Of a stretch of DNA of 21,378 nucleotides, positions 1 to 7,381 are shown in pieces. A program made the translations under genes and the position numbers. The stretch is from Catenibacterium sp900764725. Lineage in GTDB: Bacteria > Bacillota_I > Bacilli_A > Erysipelotrichales > Coprobacillaceae. The stretch lies in assembly GCF_934754625.1 (NCBI RefSeq), contig NZ_CAKVIU010000047.1; one strand, given 5' to 3'. The number at the start of each line of letters is the position of its first letter. Position 1 is the stretch's first letter. The notes beneath the pieces were generated by a model. The model was not told the DNA's origin. It saw nothing but the letters and a program-made list of their open reading frames with translations, and did no database searches.

Positions 1-100
1 TTTTAAATAAAAAAAGAGCCTGATTGGCTATAAAAACGAAAAAACTCCACATAATCATAAAGTACACATAATTGCTTTTATGTGGAATTCCACATAAAAG
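1..100. repeat. Foreign element end with 26-bp perfect palindrome, interrupting istA
   Basis: The istA reading frame has no counterpart here; an in-frame stop (58-60) precedes it. Positions 75-100 form a perfect palindrome whose left half is CTTTTATGTGGAA. Related ACATAA/TTATGT words recur at 47-56 and 64-72. The design resembles the palindrome at 3761-3786 at the edge of the tyrosine-recombinase element, so this may be the end of a related element continuing beyond the left edge. The palindrome is seen directly; the relationship is inference. Confidence 0.45.
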
Positions 101-900
101 GAAAAGCTGCTGTCGAAGGGGCTGTTGGTGATTGTACAATCGCAATTGTTGGTAAGCTAAGAAACAGAAAGTTCTTTTCTTTTAATGATTTAAATGCGGC
201 TATATTAAAGGAACTGGATGTTTTCAATAATAAACCATTCCAGAAAAGAGAAGGCTCAAGAAAATCAATTTATCTGGATGAGGAAAAAGATTATATGCTC
301 CCTCTTCCTGAAACTCCATTTGAACTGAGTTCCTGGAAGCGTGCAAAGGTTCAACTCAATTATCATATTTCAGTTGATAAGATGAATTATTCTGTACCGC
401 ATGAATATGTAGGCAATTATGTAGATGTTAAGCTGACAAAAAGTACTGTAACTGTCTACTATAAAACGAATCAGATTTGTTCACATCAGAGACTTTATGG
501 ACGTGTAAATCAATATTCGACCAATGAAAGTCATATGCCTGAAAATCACAAAAAGTTCCAGTGGAATAAGGAACGTTTTGTAAACTGGGCATTATCCATA
601 GGTCCAGAAACAACCAGAGTTGTAGAAAAATTATTTGAACGATGCAAAGTTGAAGAACAGGCCTATAAGGGTTGTCTATCATTACTCAAATTATCTGATA
701 AATATGGAAAAGCCAGACTTGAAGATGCGTGTAAATTGGCGTTGAAGCACATCCATCAGCCTAGCTATAAGAATATTAAAATGATTCTACAGTCAAATCA
801 AGACATGAAAGATAGAAGTACTACAAATAATAAACATGTATCAGATACGCATGCATTTGTACGTGGCAAGGATTATTACGGAGGAAGAAACAATGAGTAG
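82..900 (+). pseudogene. istA: IstA transposase, C-terminal fragment (IS21 family)
   Basis: The open frame starts at a fortuitous GTG (82) inside the palindrome. Recognisable IstA sequence begins around KGKAAVEGAV and continues through LRNRKFFS, the family segment that follows the DDE catalytic domain. The fragment retains the C-terminal beta-barrel and DNA-binding part (for example NYSVPHEYVG and WALSIGPETTRVVEKLF) but none of the N-terminal HTH or catalytic DDE residues, about half of a normal 400-500 residue IstA. It ends at 900 and overlaps the istB start by 8 bp, the usual coupled istA-istB arrangement. The disruption makes it non-functional as a transposase. Family assignment is firm; the cause of truncation is inferred from the unrelated sequence and stop codon upstream. 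Confidence 0.85.
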
Positions 901-1636
901 TCAGGATACAATAAAAAAGCTCAGACAGATGAGATTGCCTGTAATAGCTGAACAATATGAAATTCAAATCAGTGATCCAAGCTATAATCAGTTATCATTT
1001 GAAGAAAGATTCGATGAACTGATTGATATGGAATATGAAAGCAGAGTCAATCATACAATCACAAAATATATAAAAGATGCCCATTTTTATGATTCTACAG
1101 CGAGCATAGAAGATATCAACTATAATCCAGATAGAAAACTTAATCGTTCTCAGATGGAAGAACTGGCTACAAACAACTACATAGAAAGAGGTCTCAATAT
1201 TATATTTGTAGGTGCTTCAGGCTGTGGAAAGACATGGCTATCTAATGCATTAGGCGTACATGCCTGTCGCAATAGAAAGACAGTGCTGTATATCAGACTG
1301 CCTGAATTATTTTCAAAATTTGAAGAAAAGAGAATTCAAGGAAAATACAATGAATACTTAAAGAGATTGGGGAAGTATGATCTGTTGATCATCGATGAAT
1401 TTTTATTGAAACCAACAAACGAATCTGAAAGAAGCGACCTTCTAGAGTTGATGGAAACTCGTTGTAATAAAAAATCAACCATTTTCTGTAGTCAATACTC
1501 ATTCGATGGATGGCATCAATTATTAGATGGAGGACCTATTGCAGACGCTATTTTAGATAGAATCATTAATAGTTCCTATCTAATTACTTTACACGGAAAA
1601 TCATTACGCGAAGAATACTCAAGAATAAAACAATAA
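893..1636 (+). CDS. istB: IstB helper ATPase (IS21 family)
   Basis: Encodes 247 residues of the DnaA/DnaC-like AAA+ protein that works with IstA in target selection and strand transfer. Walker A is GASGCGKT at about 107-114 and Walker B is LLIIDEF at about 164-170, followed by sensor-region residues near IFCSQYS. The N-terminal helical region (KKLRQMRLPVIAEQYE) matches the IstA-interacting part. The start is the ATG at 893, preceded by GGAGG at 880-884 and overlapping the istA stop; the open frame reaches further upstream only through the istA gene. Length is normal for the family, so this gene looks intact, although its partner is truncated and it is probably an orphan. Confidence 0.92.
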   Translation: MSSQDTIKKLRQMRLPVIAEQYEIQISDPSYNQLSFEERFDELIDMEYESRVNHTITKYIKDAHFYDSTASIEDINYNPDRKLNRSQMEELATNNYIERGLNIIFVGASGCGKTWLSNALGVHACRNRKTVLYIRLPELFSKFEEKRIQGKYNEYLKRLGKYDLLIIDEFLLKPTNESERSDLLELMETRCNKKSTIFCSQYSFDGWHQLLDGGPIADAILDRIINSSYLITLHGKSLREEYSRIKQ

Positions 1637-1643
1637 AACTAGG

Positions 1644-1681
1644 AAAGGCATAACAATGATAAAAAATTGTCATGCCTTTTT
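1644..1681 (+). terminator. Rho-independent terminator after istB
   Basis: An AAAGGCAT..ACAAT arm pairs with ATTGT.ATGCCTTTTT, 7 bp after the istB stop. The hairpin is A-flanked and T-tailed. Confidence 0.8.
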
Positions 1682-1691
1682 CAAATCAATA

Positions 1692-1790
1692 GTGGACTTC
1701 TGAGCGTATTCAATTTTTGAGCGGGGTGGGCTTGGTCTGCGTATTGGGTGGACTTCTCTACCGTAACGAGTGGTCTTCAATTAGCGGAAT
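1692..1790 (+). repeat. Four subterminal direct repeats at the IS21 right end
   Basis: Related copies start near 1692, 1726, 1748 and 1770, with core GTGGACTTCT or close variants; three copies carry a following GCGTATT, CCGTAAC or GCGGAAT segment. IS21-family elements carry multiple subterminal repeats as transposase binding sites, which is the likely role here. The remainder of 1811-1907 shows no gene. Confidence 0.55.
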
Positions 1791-1907
1791 ACTCAGAATG
1801 ATAATGTTGACCCCATCTCAAGGACATTAAATAAAAAGGTACTTAAAATTATTAAGTAATGGTAATTTAAAATAACTAGGGGTTTCCTAAATTTTAATTA
1901 TCACGTA

Positions 1908-1937
1908 GTAAGGGGTGAAATCTCACCCCTTATTTCT
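1908..1937. terminator. Hairpin, likely terminator between IS units
   Basis: AAGGGGTGA pairs with TCACCCCTT around a four-base loop (1910-1931), followed by a T-rich run on the plus strand. It lies just downstream of the minus-strand gene ending at 1945. Confidence 0.6.
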
Positions 1938-1944
1938 TTATAGT

Positions 1945-2190
1945 CTAGAAGTCAATTTCAGAAATATCTAAATCTAACGATGACTCTTCATCGTTATTTT
2001 TTATTAGAGAACACTGAATATCATCAATTCGGTGAGAAATAGACTCCAGACGAATAAGAATATCCTCTAAAACTTCATCTTCCTCAAGTATTACTGGTTC
2101 AGTACTCTCATCAACAATAAGTTTAAACACCTTATACACATTATTTACCATCCTTTCTGATACTTGCGTAATAGAAGTTTGTATCCTCAT
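1945..2190 (-). CDS. Small acidic hypothetical protein beside the ISL3 transposase
   Basis: This 81-residue open frame overlaps the end of the split ISL3-type transposase by 50 bp. The C-terminal half is rich in acidic residues and heptad-like leucine/isoleucine spacing (LEDILIRLESISHRIDDI), compatible with a short coiled coil. No family is recognised. The start is unclear: the first ATG (2190) lies inside the transposase gene and has no clear ribosome site, and an internal ATG at 2151 sits directly against an AAAGG. It may be a passenger of the element, translated by coupling. Moderate to low confidence that it is expressed. Confidence 0.4.
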   Translation of the reverse strand: MRIQTSITQVSERMVNNVYKVFKLIVDESTEPVILEEDEVLEDILIRLESISHRIDDIQCSLIKNNDEESSLDLDISEIDF

Positions 2191-2824
2191 TTAATGTATA
2201 AAGGATACGATTGCGAAATCTCTCCCAGTTCAAATAGCCGTTTGAGGCATGTTTAAGGAGCTTGATGGACTTGTTTCTGTTTTCAACGATAGCAGTGTTC
2301 ATCTTTCTGTTTGTCTTGTCATCCACAATTATGAAGCTGTTGATGATCCCCTTTTTCCAGTTGGTAAGAGTATTCGCAAAAGGGCTCATCTCTGCAACGG
2401 TGCTGCTTCTGAAGTCAATTATGATCTTCTCAAGCTTTTTCTTTGCAGTGTCATAAGTGCAGTGATCATAGAAATAGGTAACATCATTCCTTAGATAGAA
2501 TGCTTCCTCAAGGTCATCATCAATAGCCAGCATATAAGCTAGTATTTCACTGTAATTGAGATATCTGTTCAGTCTATGATTGAATCTTCTTTCAACGTTG
2601 ACATCTAGTATTTTCTTGTTGGTTGAAGCAAGCAGCCAATTGAATTTTTTTAATACATAATAGTATCTGGATGCTTCTTCGAGTTCTATTAGTTCTTCGG
2701 AGGTTATAGTTTTATTATTCTTCTTCGGTTTAAGGGTGTTAATAGTCTTTTGGAATCTGTTCTGAACACGGATTCTTACCCTATCAACTCTGCGATTTAA
2801 TTCCTGGATTATGTGAAAATGATC

Positions 2825-2905
2825 TTATGTGAAGTAAATAGTTATGTAAAGTAGCCCGTTTAATTGTCTTATATAAAAGGTTTTTTTATTGTCTACTTTA
2901 CATAA
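2825..2905 (+). repeat. Left 81-bp terminal inverted repeat
   Basis: It begins TTATGTGAAG, repeats TTATGTAAAG in direct orientation at 2842-2851, and ends with the inverse arm CTTTACATAA (2896-2905). The AT-rich middle contains ATATAAAAGG and a T7 run. Three copies of a 10-bp arm per end suggest multiple recombinase binding sites. Confidence 0.8.
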
Positions 2906-2954
2906 CATTTTCATATTATTATTTAGGTAGTTCTTGGAAAAGGAGGTTATGAAT

Positions 2955-3672
2955 ATGAAACAAAAAGAACTACAAATACAGATGGAGGAGATGCTAGATG
3001 TACTTGACTCTTGTGGATATTCAAGTGAGACTGTCAGAAAATATGCTTCTGCAATATCTAGATTTATAAATTACATAAGTACTAATGAACTAGATGCAGA
3101 CGGAGATTCAGTAGAAGGATTCATTGAATATTCATGCAGTATAAGAAAGTACAATAATCCCAAATATTTTATATCGCATATGAGAGGTGCTCTACTAGCT
3201 TTTATTTTCTTTTTGGAAAATGGTTACTTACGTGTTGGCAGATCATCTAATAACCCAAAGATTTCAGGAGGTTTAGCAACACATATTAATAATCTCTTAG
3301 ATGATGAATTTTCTAAAAATTTAAGCTGAATCTACTTACAATCAAAGATTATAAAAACTCATTGAAGCTCTTTAATGATTATTTGAAGGATAATGAAATT
3401 AAAATCCTAACACCTGACACAATATATGAATTTTTCAAATTAACTGGAAATAACGAAAAGACCAACATCAACAATTTATTGTATAAGTATAAAGTTCATC
3501 TAAGACGTTTTTTTAATTACCTTTTTCCATTCAGACAACAGAAATATATGCAAGAGCAAGTTCTAAGCTTAAGCAAGAAACTAATGAGAATGGATTTGTA
3601 GATATATATCCTCAAGAAAAGGCTAAATGGGATAACACTTCAACACTTGAATGGTTAAAACATTTCATTTAA
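2955..3672 (+). pseudogene. Tyrosine recombinase with core catalytic domain deleted
   Basis: Three pieces lie in three frames. Piece 1 (2955-3329) is a SAM-like core-binding domain (YSSETVRKYASAISRFINYI). Piece 2, from about 3329, is a second one (TIKDYKNSLKLFNDYLK) ending RRFFNYLF. Piece 3, from 3529, reads IQTTEIYARASSKLKQE, the classical end of an integrase with the nucleophile tyrosine codon at 3547-3549, and runs to a stop at 3670-3672. The segment that should carry the Arg, Lys, His and Arg catalytic residues is absent, so one deletion plus a frameshift near 3325 have killed the gene. The ATG at 2955 was chosen because GGAGG lies 8 bp upstream. The element could only be mobilised in trans. 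Confidence 0.8.
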
Positions 3673-3676
3673 AAGA

Positions 3677-3757
3677 TTATGTAAAGTAAACAATAAAAAA
3701 ACCTTTTATATAAGGCAATTAAAAGGGCTACTTTACATAACTATTTGCTTTACATAA
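3677..3757 (-). repeat. Right 81-bp terminal inverted repeat
   Basis: It is the reverse complement of 2825-2905 with about five mismatches, and the same three 10-bp arms are present. The element extends a further 26 bp beyond this repeat to 3783. Confidence 0.8.
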
Positions 3758-3789
3758 GACCATTTATGTAAAGCTTTACATAAATGATC
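3748..3789. other. Circle-junction-like recombination site at right end
   Basis: Layout: CTTTACATAA (3748-3757), GACCAT (3758-3763), TTATGTAAAG (3764-3773), CTTTACATAA (3774-3783), ATGATC (3784-3789). Two inverted 10-bp arms around a 6-bp spacer look like a tyrosine-recombinase core site formed by joined ends; a further arm abuts it, giving a 26-bp perfect palindrome at 3761-3786. The functional reading is inference. Confidence 0.5.
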
Positions 3790-4613
3790 TGCTATACAGC
3801 AGGCTTCGGGAAAAACATGCTTCGTGACAATTCGATATGTTTCCCACATATCAAAAGAGACATATTTAACTTTCTTACGCTCCTCCAGTGGAATGAGCAT
3901 GAAATAATTCAGCAGGTCATACTTGCGTCTGGACGGAAGTACATCCACAATCTTCTTATCCAGATAATCTACAATTACACAGACATAATCACTGTCGTGA
4001 GACTTGAAGGCATACACTTCATCAAGGGCAAGACATTCAGGAAGCTGTCTTCTGGAGATGTGAACATGCCTGTCAAAAATATTAATAGCAGATGTAGTGG
4101 ATATACCGTATCTTCTGGCGACATCTGTGAATGTTGCATTTGGAGACTTGAGATCTCTGAGAACATTGAATACAGTAGCAACAGAGCTTTCCTCCAAAGG
4201 TGAAGGGATTATTTTCATAGAATGTCTTCTTGCAGTGAGGACACTGATATCTCCTTGCATGATGATATAGCAGTTAGTGGTGCTCAGAACAGAATGGGTT
4301 ATCTTCTTATCCGTATAGTCCTTCACCCTGCTTGTCATATGTCCACATACAGGACACTGAACCCAGGTCTTATTAAGCGTGATATTGACATACATTCCGT
4401 CCTTTCTGTGGGTGATGGAGAAATCCTGAACATTCTCTCTTTCCAGATTGAAGAACTTTAGCAGATCATTATCGGAAATGAGCGCATCAGGGGTATCGTT
4501 TTTAGCGACTTCATTGTCAGCTAGAGAATTATTACTAGTTTTCATGTATAGTACAGCTCCTTTCGTTTTTACAAGGAAAGAATATCAACAAAAAGAGCTA
4601 GATTATATAAATG

Positions 4614-5066
4614 TCATGTGGAAAAGTAGAAAAAATTAAGGTGATTTTTTCTGATGTTCATTTTACAGAAGGATACATAGTCAAAGGGACAAGTCAGATA
4701 CTTATCTTTAAGATAAGCAGCATGAGAAGACACAAGAAAATCTATGCCAGTTAAAACATCAACAATCAAATCATAAGATGCAACGGAATAGGGAATCATA
4801 TCCTCAATAAGGACTGCATGAGTAGAACCACATGAAGAACATCTGAGTCTTTGTATTGTGACTTTATGACTACGTTTAAAGAAATCAACATGGCGACTAT
4901 AAGATGCGTGTGCACGGAGACCTCTGGAATTACATTTAGGGCATGATATTTCATTGAAGTTCAGGGATTGAATAATTTTTTGAATACCCACATTCCACAG
5001 GTGATTATCAAAATAAGAAATGATAGTTTCAATTTTCTTGGCTTTTATGTGTAAAAATGATTTCAA
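4614..5066 (-). CDS. DUF6431-like zinc-ribbon protein, transposon-associated
   Basis: About 150 residues with a CPKC...CSSC zinc ribbon and the signature HASYSRHVDFFKRSHKVTIQ followed by THAVLIEDMIPYS. This pattern fits the DUF6431 group, which resembles the N-terminal DNA-binding region of ISL3-type transposases and is found next to such elements. It ends FFYFST, a plausible natural C-terminus. The only start in the open frame is a TTG (5066) without a clear ribosome site, so the N-terminus may be shortened. It lies just upstream of the ISL3 transposase on the same strand (68-bp gap) and could be a DNA-binding partner or a separate remnant. Family call moderate; function unknown. Confidence 0.6.
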   Translation of the reverse strand: MKSFLHIKAKKIETIISYFDNHLWNVGIQKIIQSLNFNEISCPKCNSRGLRAHASYSRHVDFFKRSHKVTIQRLRCSSCGSTHAVLIEDMIPYSVASYDLIVDVLTGIDFLVSSHAAYLKDKYLTCPFDYVSFCKMNIRKNHLNFFYFST

Positions 5067-5184
5067 TAATTGGATCGACCTGTTGATTATGGATAATTAA
5101 AAATAATTTTTTTATATTGATTTTCAGTAATATGCTTGATTTTAGATGAAAGTTTTATTATTATCATAGTGTTCTTATTGGACA

Positions 5185-5229
5185 GGATAAGCATCTCGGT
5201 CGTCAAACTTTCGATGCTTATCCTTTTTT
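5185..5229 (+). terminator. Intrinsic terminator, plus strand
   Basis: GGATAAGCAT (5185-5194) pairs with ATGCTTATCC (5214-5223), followed by T6. No plus-strand gene lies immediately upstream, so it is probably left from host DNA or protects the downstream element from read-through. The rest of 5067-5332 shows no gene. Confidence 0.7.
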
Positions 5230-5332
5230 CTTTCTATAGATTTATTTGACCTTTAGAACATGATAAATTATTTATGGAATAAACAAAATAGATAGCGAAA
5301 AACTGCCCCTAAAAAGTTTACAGCCCAAAAGT

Positions 5333-5354
5333 ACTGCCAGGAGTCATAAAATGG
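5333..5354 (+). repeat. Left inverted end of the four-gene element
   Basis: ACTGCCAGGAGT followed by CATAAAATGG. It matches the right end with one substitution block and a 2-bp length difference. Another ACTGCC lies at 5301-5306, so the true edge could be further left. Confidence 0.5.
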
Positions 5355-5363
5355 TACCCATAA

Positions 5364-5416
5364 GGAGGACAACAACCTGACAGTTGTGATACCCCTCCTG
5401 TGGGTATCATTTTTTT
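5364..5416 (+). promoter_or_regulatory. Leader terminator/attenuator before the transposase operon
   Basis: GATACCC (5388-5394) pairs with GGGTATC (5402-5408) followed by T7: a good intrinsic terminator between the element end and its first gene. An upstream GGAGG (5364-5368) can pair with CCTCC (5395-5399) in the terminator loop, and ACAAC/GTTGT can pair inside, offering a rival fold. The likely role is blocking outside transcription; true attenuation is speculative. Confidence 0.6.
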
Positions 5417-5438
5417 GTTTTGTTGTTTAAATTCTACT

Positions 5439-6449
5439 ATGTCAAAATCAAAAAAATTCACTGATGAAGAAATTAAGTTATTATCTAACTCACCATACGT
5501 CAAGAACGTTAAACAAAACAGACTGATATTCACTTATGAATTCAGATGCATTTTATACGATGAATGGATTAAGCAGCCATCTACTTCTCAGATAAGAAGT
5601 GTACTTAAATCATACGGCTTTGATTGTTCGATATTAGGATGCGATGTGATAAATAACACCAACATTAACTTTAAGCGCTATGGTCGTCCTACTAACGGAA
5701 GGAATGAGGTATCTGTAAAGTATAACTCTACTGAAAAGTACGACAATGAATCTCTGATTGATTCTGGAATATTCGTCAGAACAGGAAGTCTAATTAGATT
5801 CAGTTCTGAATTCATCGATAAAGCTTATAAAGAATACCCTTCTGTCTCCATTGAATCCCTGCTTGAATCCTGTGGTCTTGATCCCAATAAAGTCGGATAT
5901 CATAGAATATATGAATTAAAAAGAAAGCTTGAAGATGGAGTAAAACCTAAAGAAAAGATAGGAGCTGATGTAGTAGATAAATATACTGGTCATCCATATG
6001 TCAAGAGATGCACTGCAGAATATTTCACACTTAATAAACAATTTTTTGATGAATCTTCAATATATACTGGTTATCCTATTGATAAGATTCTCAGAATATA
6101 TGAAATTGATGAATCTGATTTTCCTGCAAGGGTACTAAATAGAATAGAAAAACAGCTCAGATCCTGGAATGGTGATTCTGATAATATGATGGTTGAATGT
6201 GACCAGGAGTTCAGATGTCGCATCCAGCACAACAGGATGAGAGCGCTGGAGAAACTGTCAATGATGCATTTTGATAGTATCAGGAAAATTCTTCCTTCCC
6301 TTACCTCTGAACAGAAGAAGGCATTATGCATATGGATAAGAGACCTTCCACACGACAGATATGACTATTCCATCCGTTCCATACTGAAGAGATCGGCATA
6401 TCTAAGTCATCCTATTATTCAATACTCTCAGATGATAATTACGGCATGA
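5439..6449 (+). CDS. Large OrfA-like DNA-binding partner, three tandem HTH-like modules
   Basis: A 336-residue protein from the ATG at 5439 (MSKSKKF); the longer open frame from 5400 would begin inside the terminator hairpin. It contains three related modules at about 14-83, 106-167 and 182-243. Each has the pattern [Y/F]V-[K/R], then an aromatic-rich F-x-x-x-F segment, then S/I-x-x-x-[L]-x-x-x-[G/E]-[F/L/I]-D and a basic tail. The pattern suggests HTH-type DNA-binding units. The C-terminal 50 residues (YDYSIRSILKRSAYLSH) resemble the start of an IS3 OrfB. It ends in an ATGA overlap with the next gene, so the two subunits are made by coupled translation instead of by the -1 frameshift usual in IS3 elements. 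No good ribosome site is seen at the start. Proposed role: end-binding partner of the transposase. Confidence 0.7.
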   Translation: MSKSKKFTDEEIKLLSNSPYVKNVKQNRLIFTYEFRCILYDEWIKQPSTSQIRSVLKSYGFDCSILGCDVINNTNINFKRYGRPTNGRNEVSVKYNSTEKYDNESLIDSGIFVRTGSLIRFSSEFIDKAYKEYPSVSIESLLESCGLDPNKVGYHRIYELKRKLEDGVKPKEKIGADVVDKYTGHPYVKRCTAEYFTLNKQFFDESSIYTGYPIDKILRIYEIDESDFPARVLNRIEKQLRSWNGDSDNMMVECDQEFRCRIQHNRMRALEKLSMMHFDSIRKILPSLTSEQKKALCIWIRDLPHDRYDYSIRSILKRSAYLSHPIIQYSQMIITA

Positions 6450-7381
6450 AGGAAAGACAGGATGAGATTGATTTTGAATACATAAAAAAGGTCATTGATT
6501 ATAAGGGATTCAGAAAAGGAACGCGCACTATCTATATGATGCTTCCTGATATATGTGGTGTTCATTTTGGAAGAAACAAGATTCTCAGACTGATGAGAAA
6601 ATACAACTGCATATGCGCCATCCGCAGGGAGCGTACTGAATTGAAAGCGAACAGGGAAATATTGAAAAACAGCAGGAAGCCCAACCTTCTTAAGAGAAGA
6701 TTCCGTATGGCAAGACCGGGTGAGATACTGCTTACAGATGTGAGCTATCTGAAATACGGGCTGAACAGAACTGAATACCTGTCGTGTGTAAAGGATGCAG
6801 TAAGCGGGCGAGTTGTAAGTAATATCACCTCTTCAAGTAATGATCTTAATCTAGCTATGGATACGATAGATACTCTTGACCCTTCTGAGGATGCCATCTT
6901 CCATTCAGACCAGGGCTCCCTCTATTTTAATGATTTATTCCAAGATAGGCTTAAGGTACTGGGATACAGACAGTCCATGTCACGCAGGGGTAACTGCTGG
7001 GATAATGCAAGCCAGGAATCCTTCTTTGGGCATATGAAGGATGAGTGCGACCTGTCTGGCTGTTCCACTCCGGAAGAAGTGAAGGAAATGATTGATAATT
7101 ATGTATACTACTATAATAATGAACGTCCTCAGTGGACACGCAATAAGATGACACCTGCTGAATATGAAGAATATCTTAATTCATTATCAGATAATGAATA
7201 TTCAGATTATCTTCAGAACGAACAGGAAAAATATGATAAAATGACGAAAAAAGCGAGAGAAAAGGCGCTCAAGCGTGCGGTAGAGCTTGGCGCTCTGACA
7301 GAGGAGGATATGGAATTATATGGCTCAGGAAAGAAAGAAGAACAAGCAGCAGCAGACAGAGGCGCAGAGACTTGCGCATAG
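6446..7381 (+). CDS. First IS3-like DDE transposase (OrfB-like) with C-terminal tail
   Basis: A 311-residue integrase-core protein. An N-terminal HTH_21-like segment (IDYKGFRKGTRTIYMML) is followed by the catalytic triad D98 (LLTDVSY), D155 (FHSDQGS) and E191 (DNASQESFFGHMK), with the 35-residue D-to-E spacing typical of IS3. After the usual end (YNNERPQW) a charged tail of about 75 residues follows, and its coding region overlaps the next gene by 62 bp in another frame. The catalytic residues are all present and nothing breaks the frame, so it looks active. Translation starts by ATGA overlap with the preceding gene. Confidence 0.88.
   Translation: MKERQDEIDFEYIKKVIDYKGFRKGTRTIYMMLPDICGVHFGRNKILRLMRKYNCICAIRRERTELKANREILKNSRKPNLLKRRFRMARPGEILLTDVSYLKYGLNRTEYLSCVKDAVSGRVVSNITSSSNDLNLAMDTIDTLDPSEDAIFHSDQGSLYFNDLFQDRLKVLGYRQSMSRRGNCWDNASQESFFGHMKDECDLSGCSTPEEVKEMIDNYVYYYNNERPQWTRNKMTPAEYEEYLNSLSDNEYSDYLQNEQEKYDKMTKKAREKALKRAVELGALTEEDMELYGSGKKEEQAAADRGAETCA

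Larger units (their letters stand above)
101..1810 (+). mobile_element. IS21-family element, 5' truncated
   Basis: Contains the C-terminal part of an IstA transposase, a complete IstB ATPase, a terminator and a set of repeated end motifs. The left end and N-terminal half of istA are missing, replaced by the unrelated sequence at 1-100. The right boundary is placed near 1805-1810, after the last repeated motif, and is uncertain. Confidence 0.6.
2825..3783. mobile_element. 959-bp tyrosine-recombinase element with 81-bp inverted ends
   Basis: It is inserted in the ISL3 transposase gene. The direct repeat ATGATC (2819-2824 and 3784-3789; up to 9 bp AAATGATCT if neighbouring bases are counted) brackets it. 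The 81-bp ends match at about 76 of 81 positions. Inside is only a decayed tyrosine recombinase. Precise removal restores the host frame, which fixes the boundaries. Whether the 6-bp repeat is a target duplication or a crossover/coupling sequence is open; the enzyme type favours the latter. Confidence 0.8.
2141..4545 (-). pseudogene. ISL3-family transposase, split by insertion
   Basis: The N-terminal part (4545 down to 3784) has a CPVCG zinc knuckle, a DVARRYGISTTSAINIF helix-turn-helix, LALDEVY (catalytic D region) and VSFDMWETY. It is interrupted after ADH. The gene resumes at 2824 with HFHIIQELNRRVDRV and runs to 2141 through NSFIIVDDKTNRKMNTAIVE and the YLNWERFRNRILY end. Removing 2825-3783 plus one copy of ATGATC joins the halves exactly in frame, giving about 480 codons, normal for ISL3. 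The gene also carries two compensating one-base shifts (about 4193 and 4260) that rewrite some 22 residues over the second zinc knuckle. A ribosome site AAAGGAG lies 11 bp before the ATG. Confidence 0.85.

Noticed and set aside
2249..2494. Plus-strand hydrophobic frames opposite the ISL3 transposase
   Set aside because: Antisense shadows of a recognisable transposase C-terminus.
2825..3783. CRISPR-like or toxin-antitoxin reading of the repeated 10-bp arms
   Set aside because: The arms are in mixed orientation within two inverted 81-bp ends, with no regular spacers; a mobile-element end explains them.
5318..5533. 71-codon minus-strand frame across the leader terminator
   Set aside because: It covers the element end, the hairpin and the start of A1; no ribosome site and no likely product.
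7320..7381. Frameshift joining B1 to A2 as a single fusion protein
   Set aside because: A2 has its own AGGAGG and ATG, B1 ends cleanly, and no slippery run is seen in the overlap.
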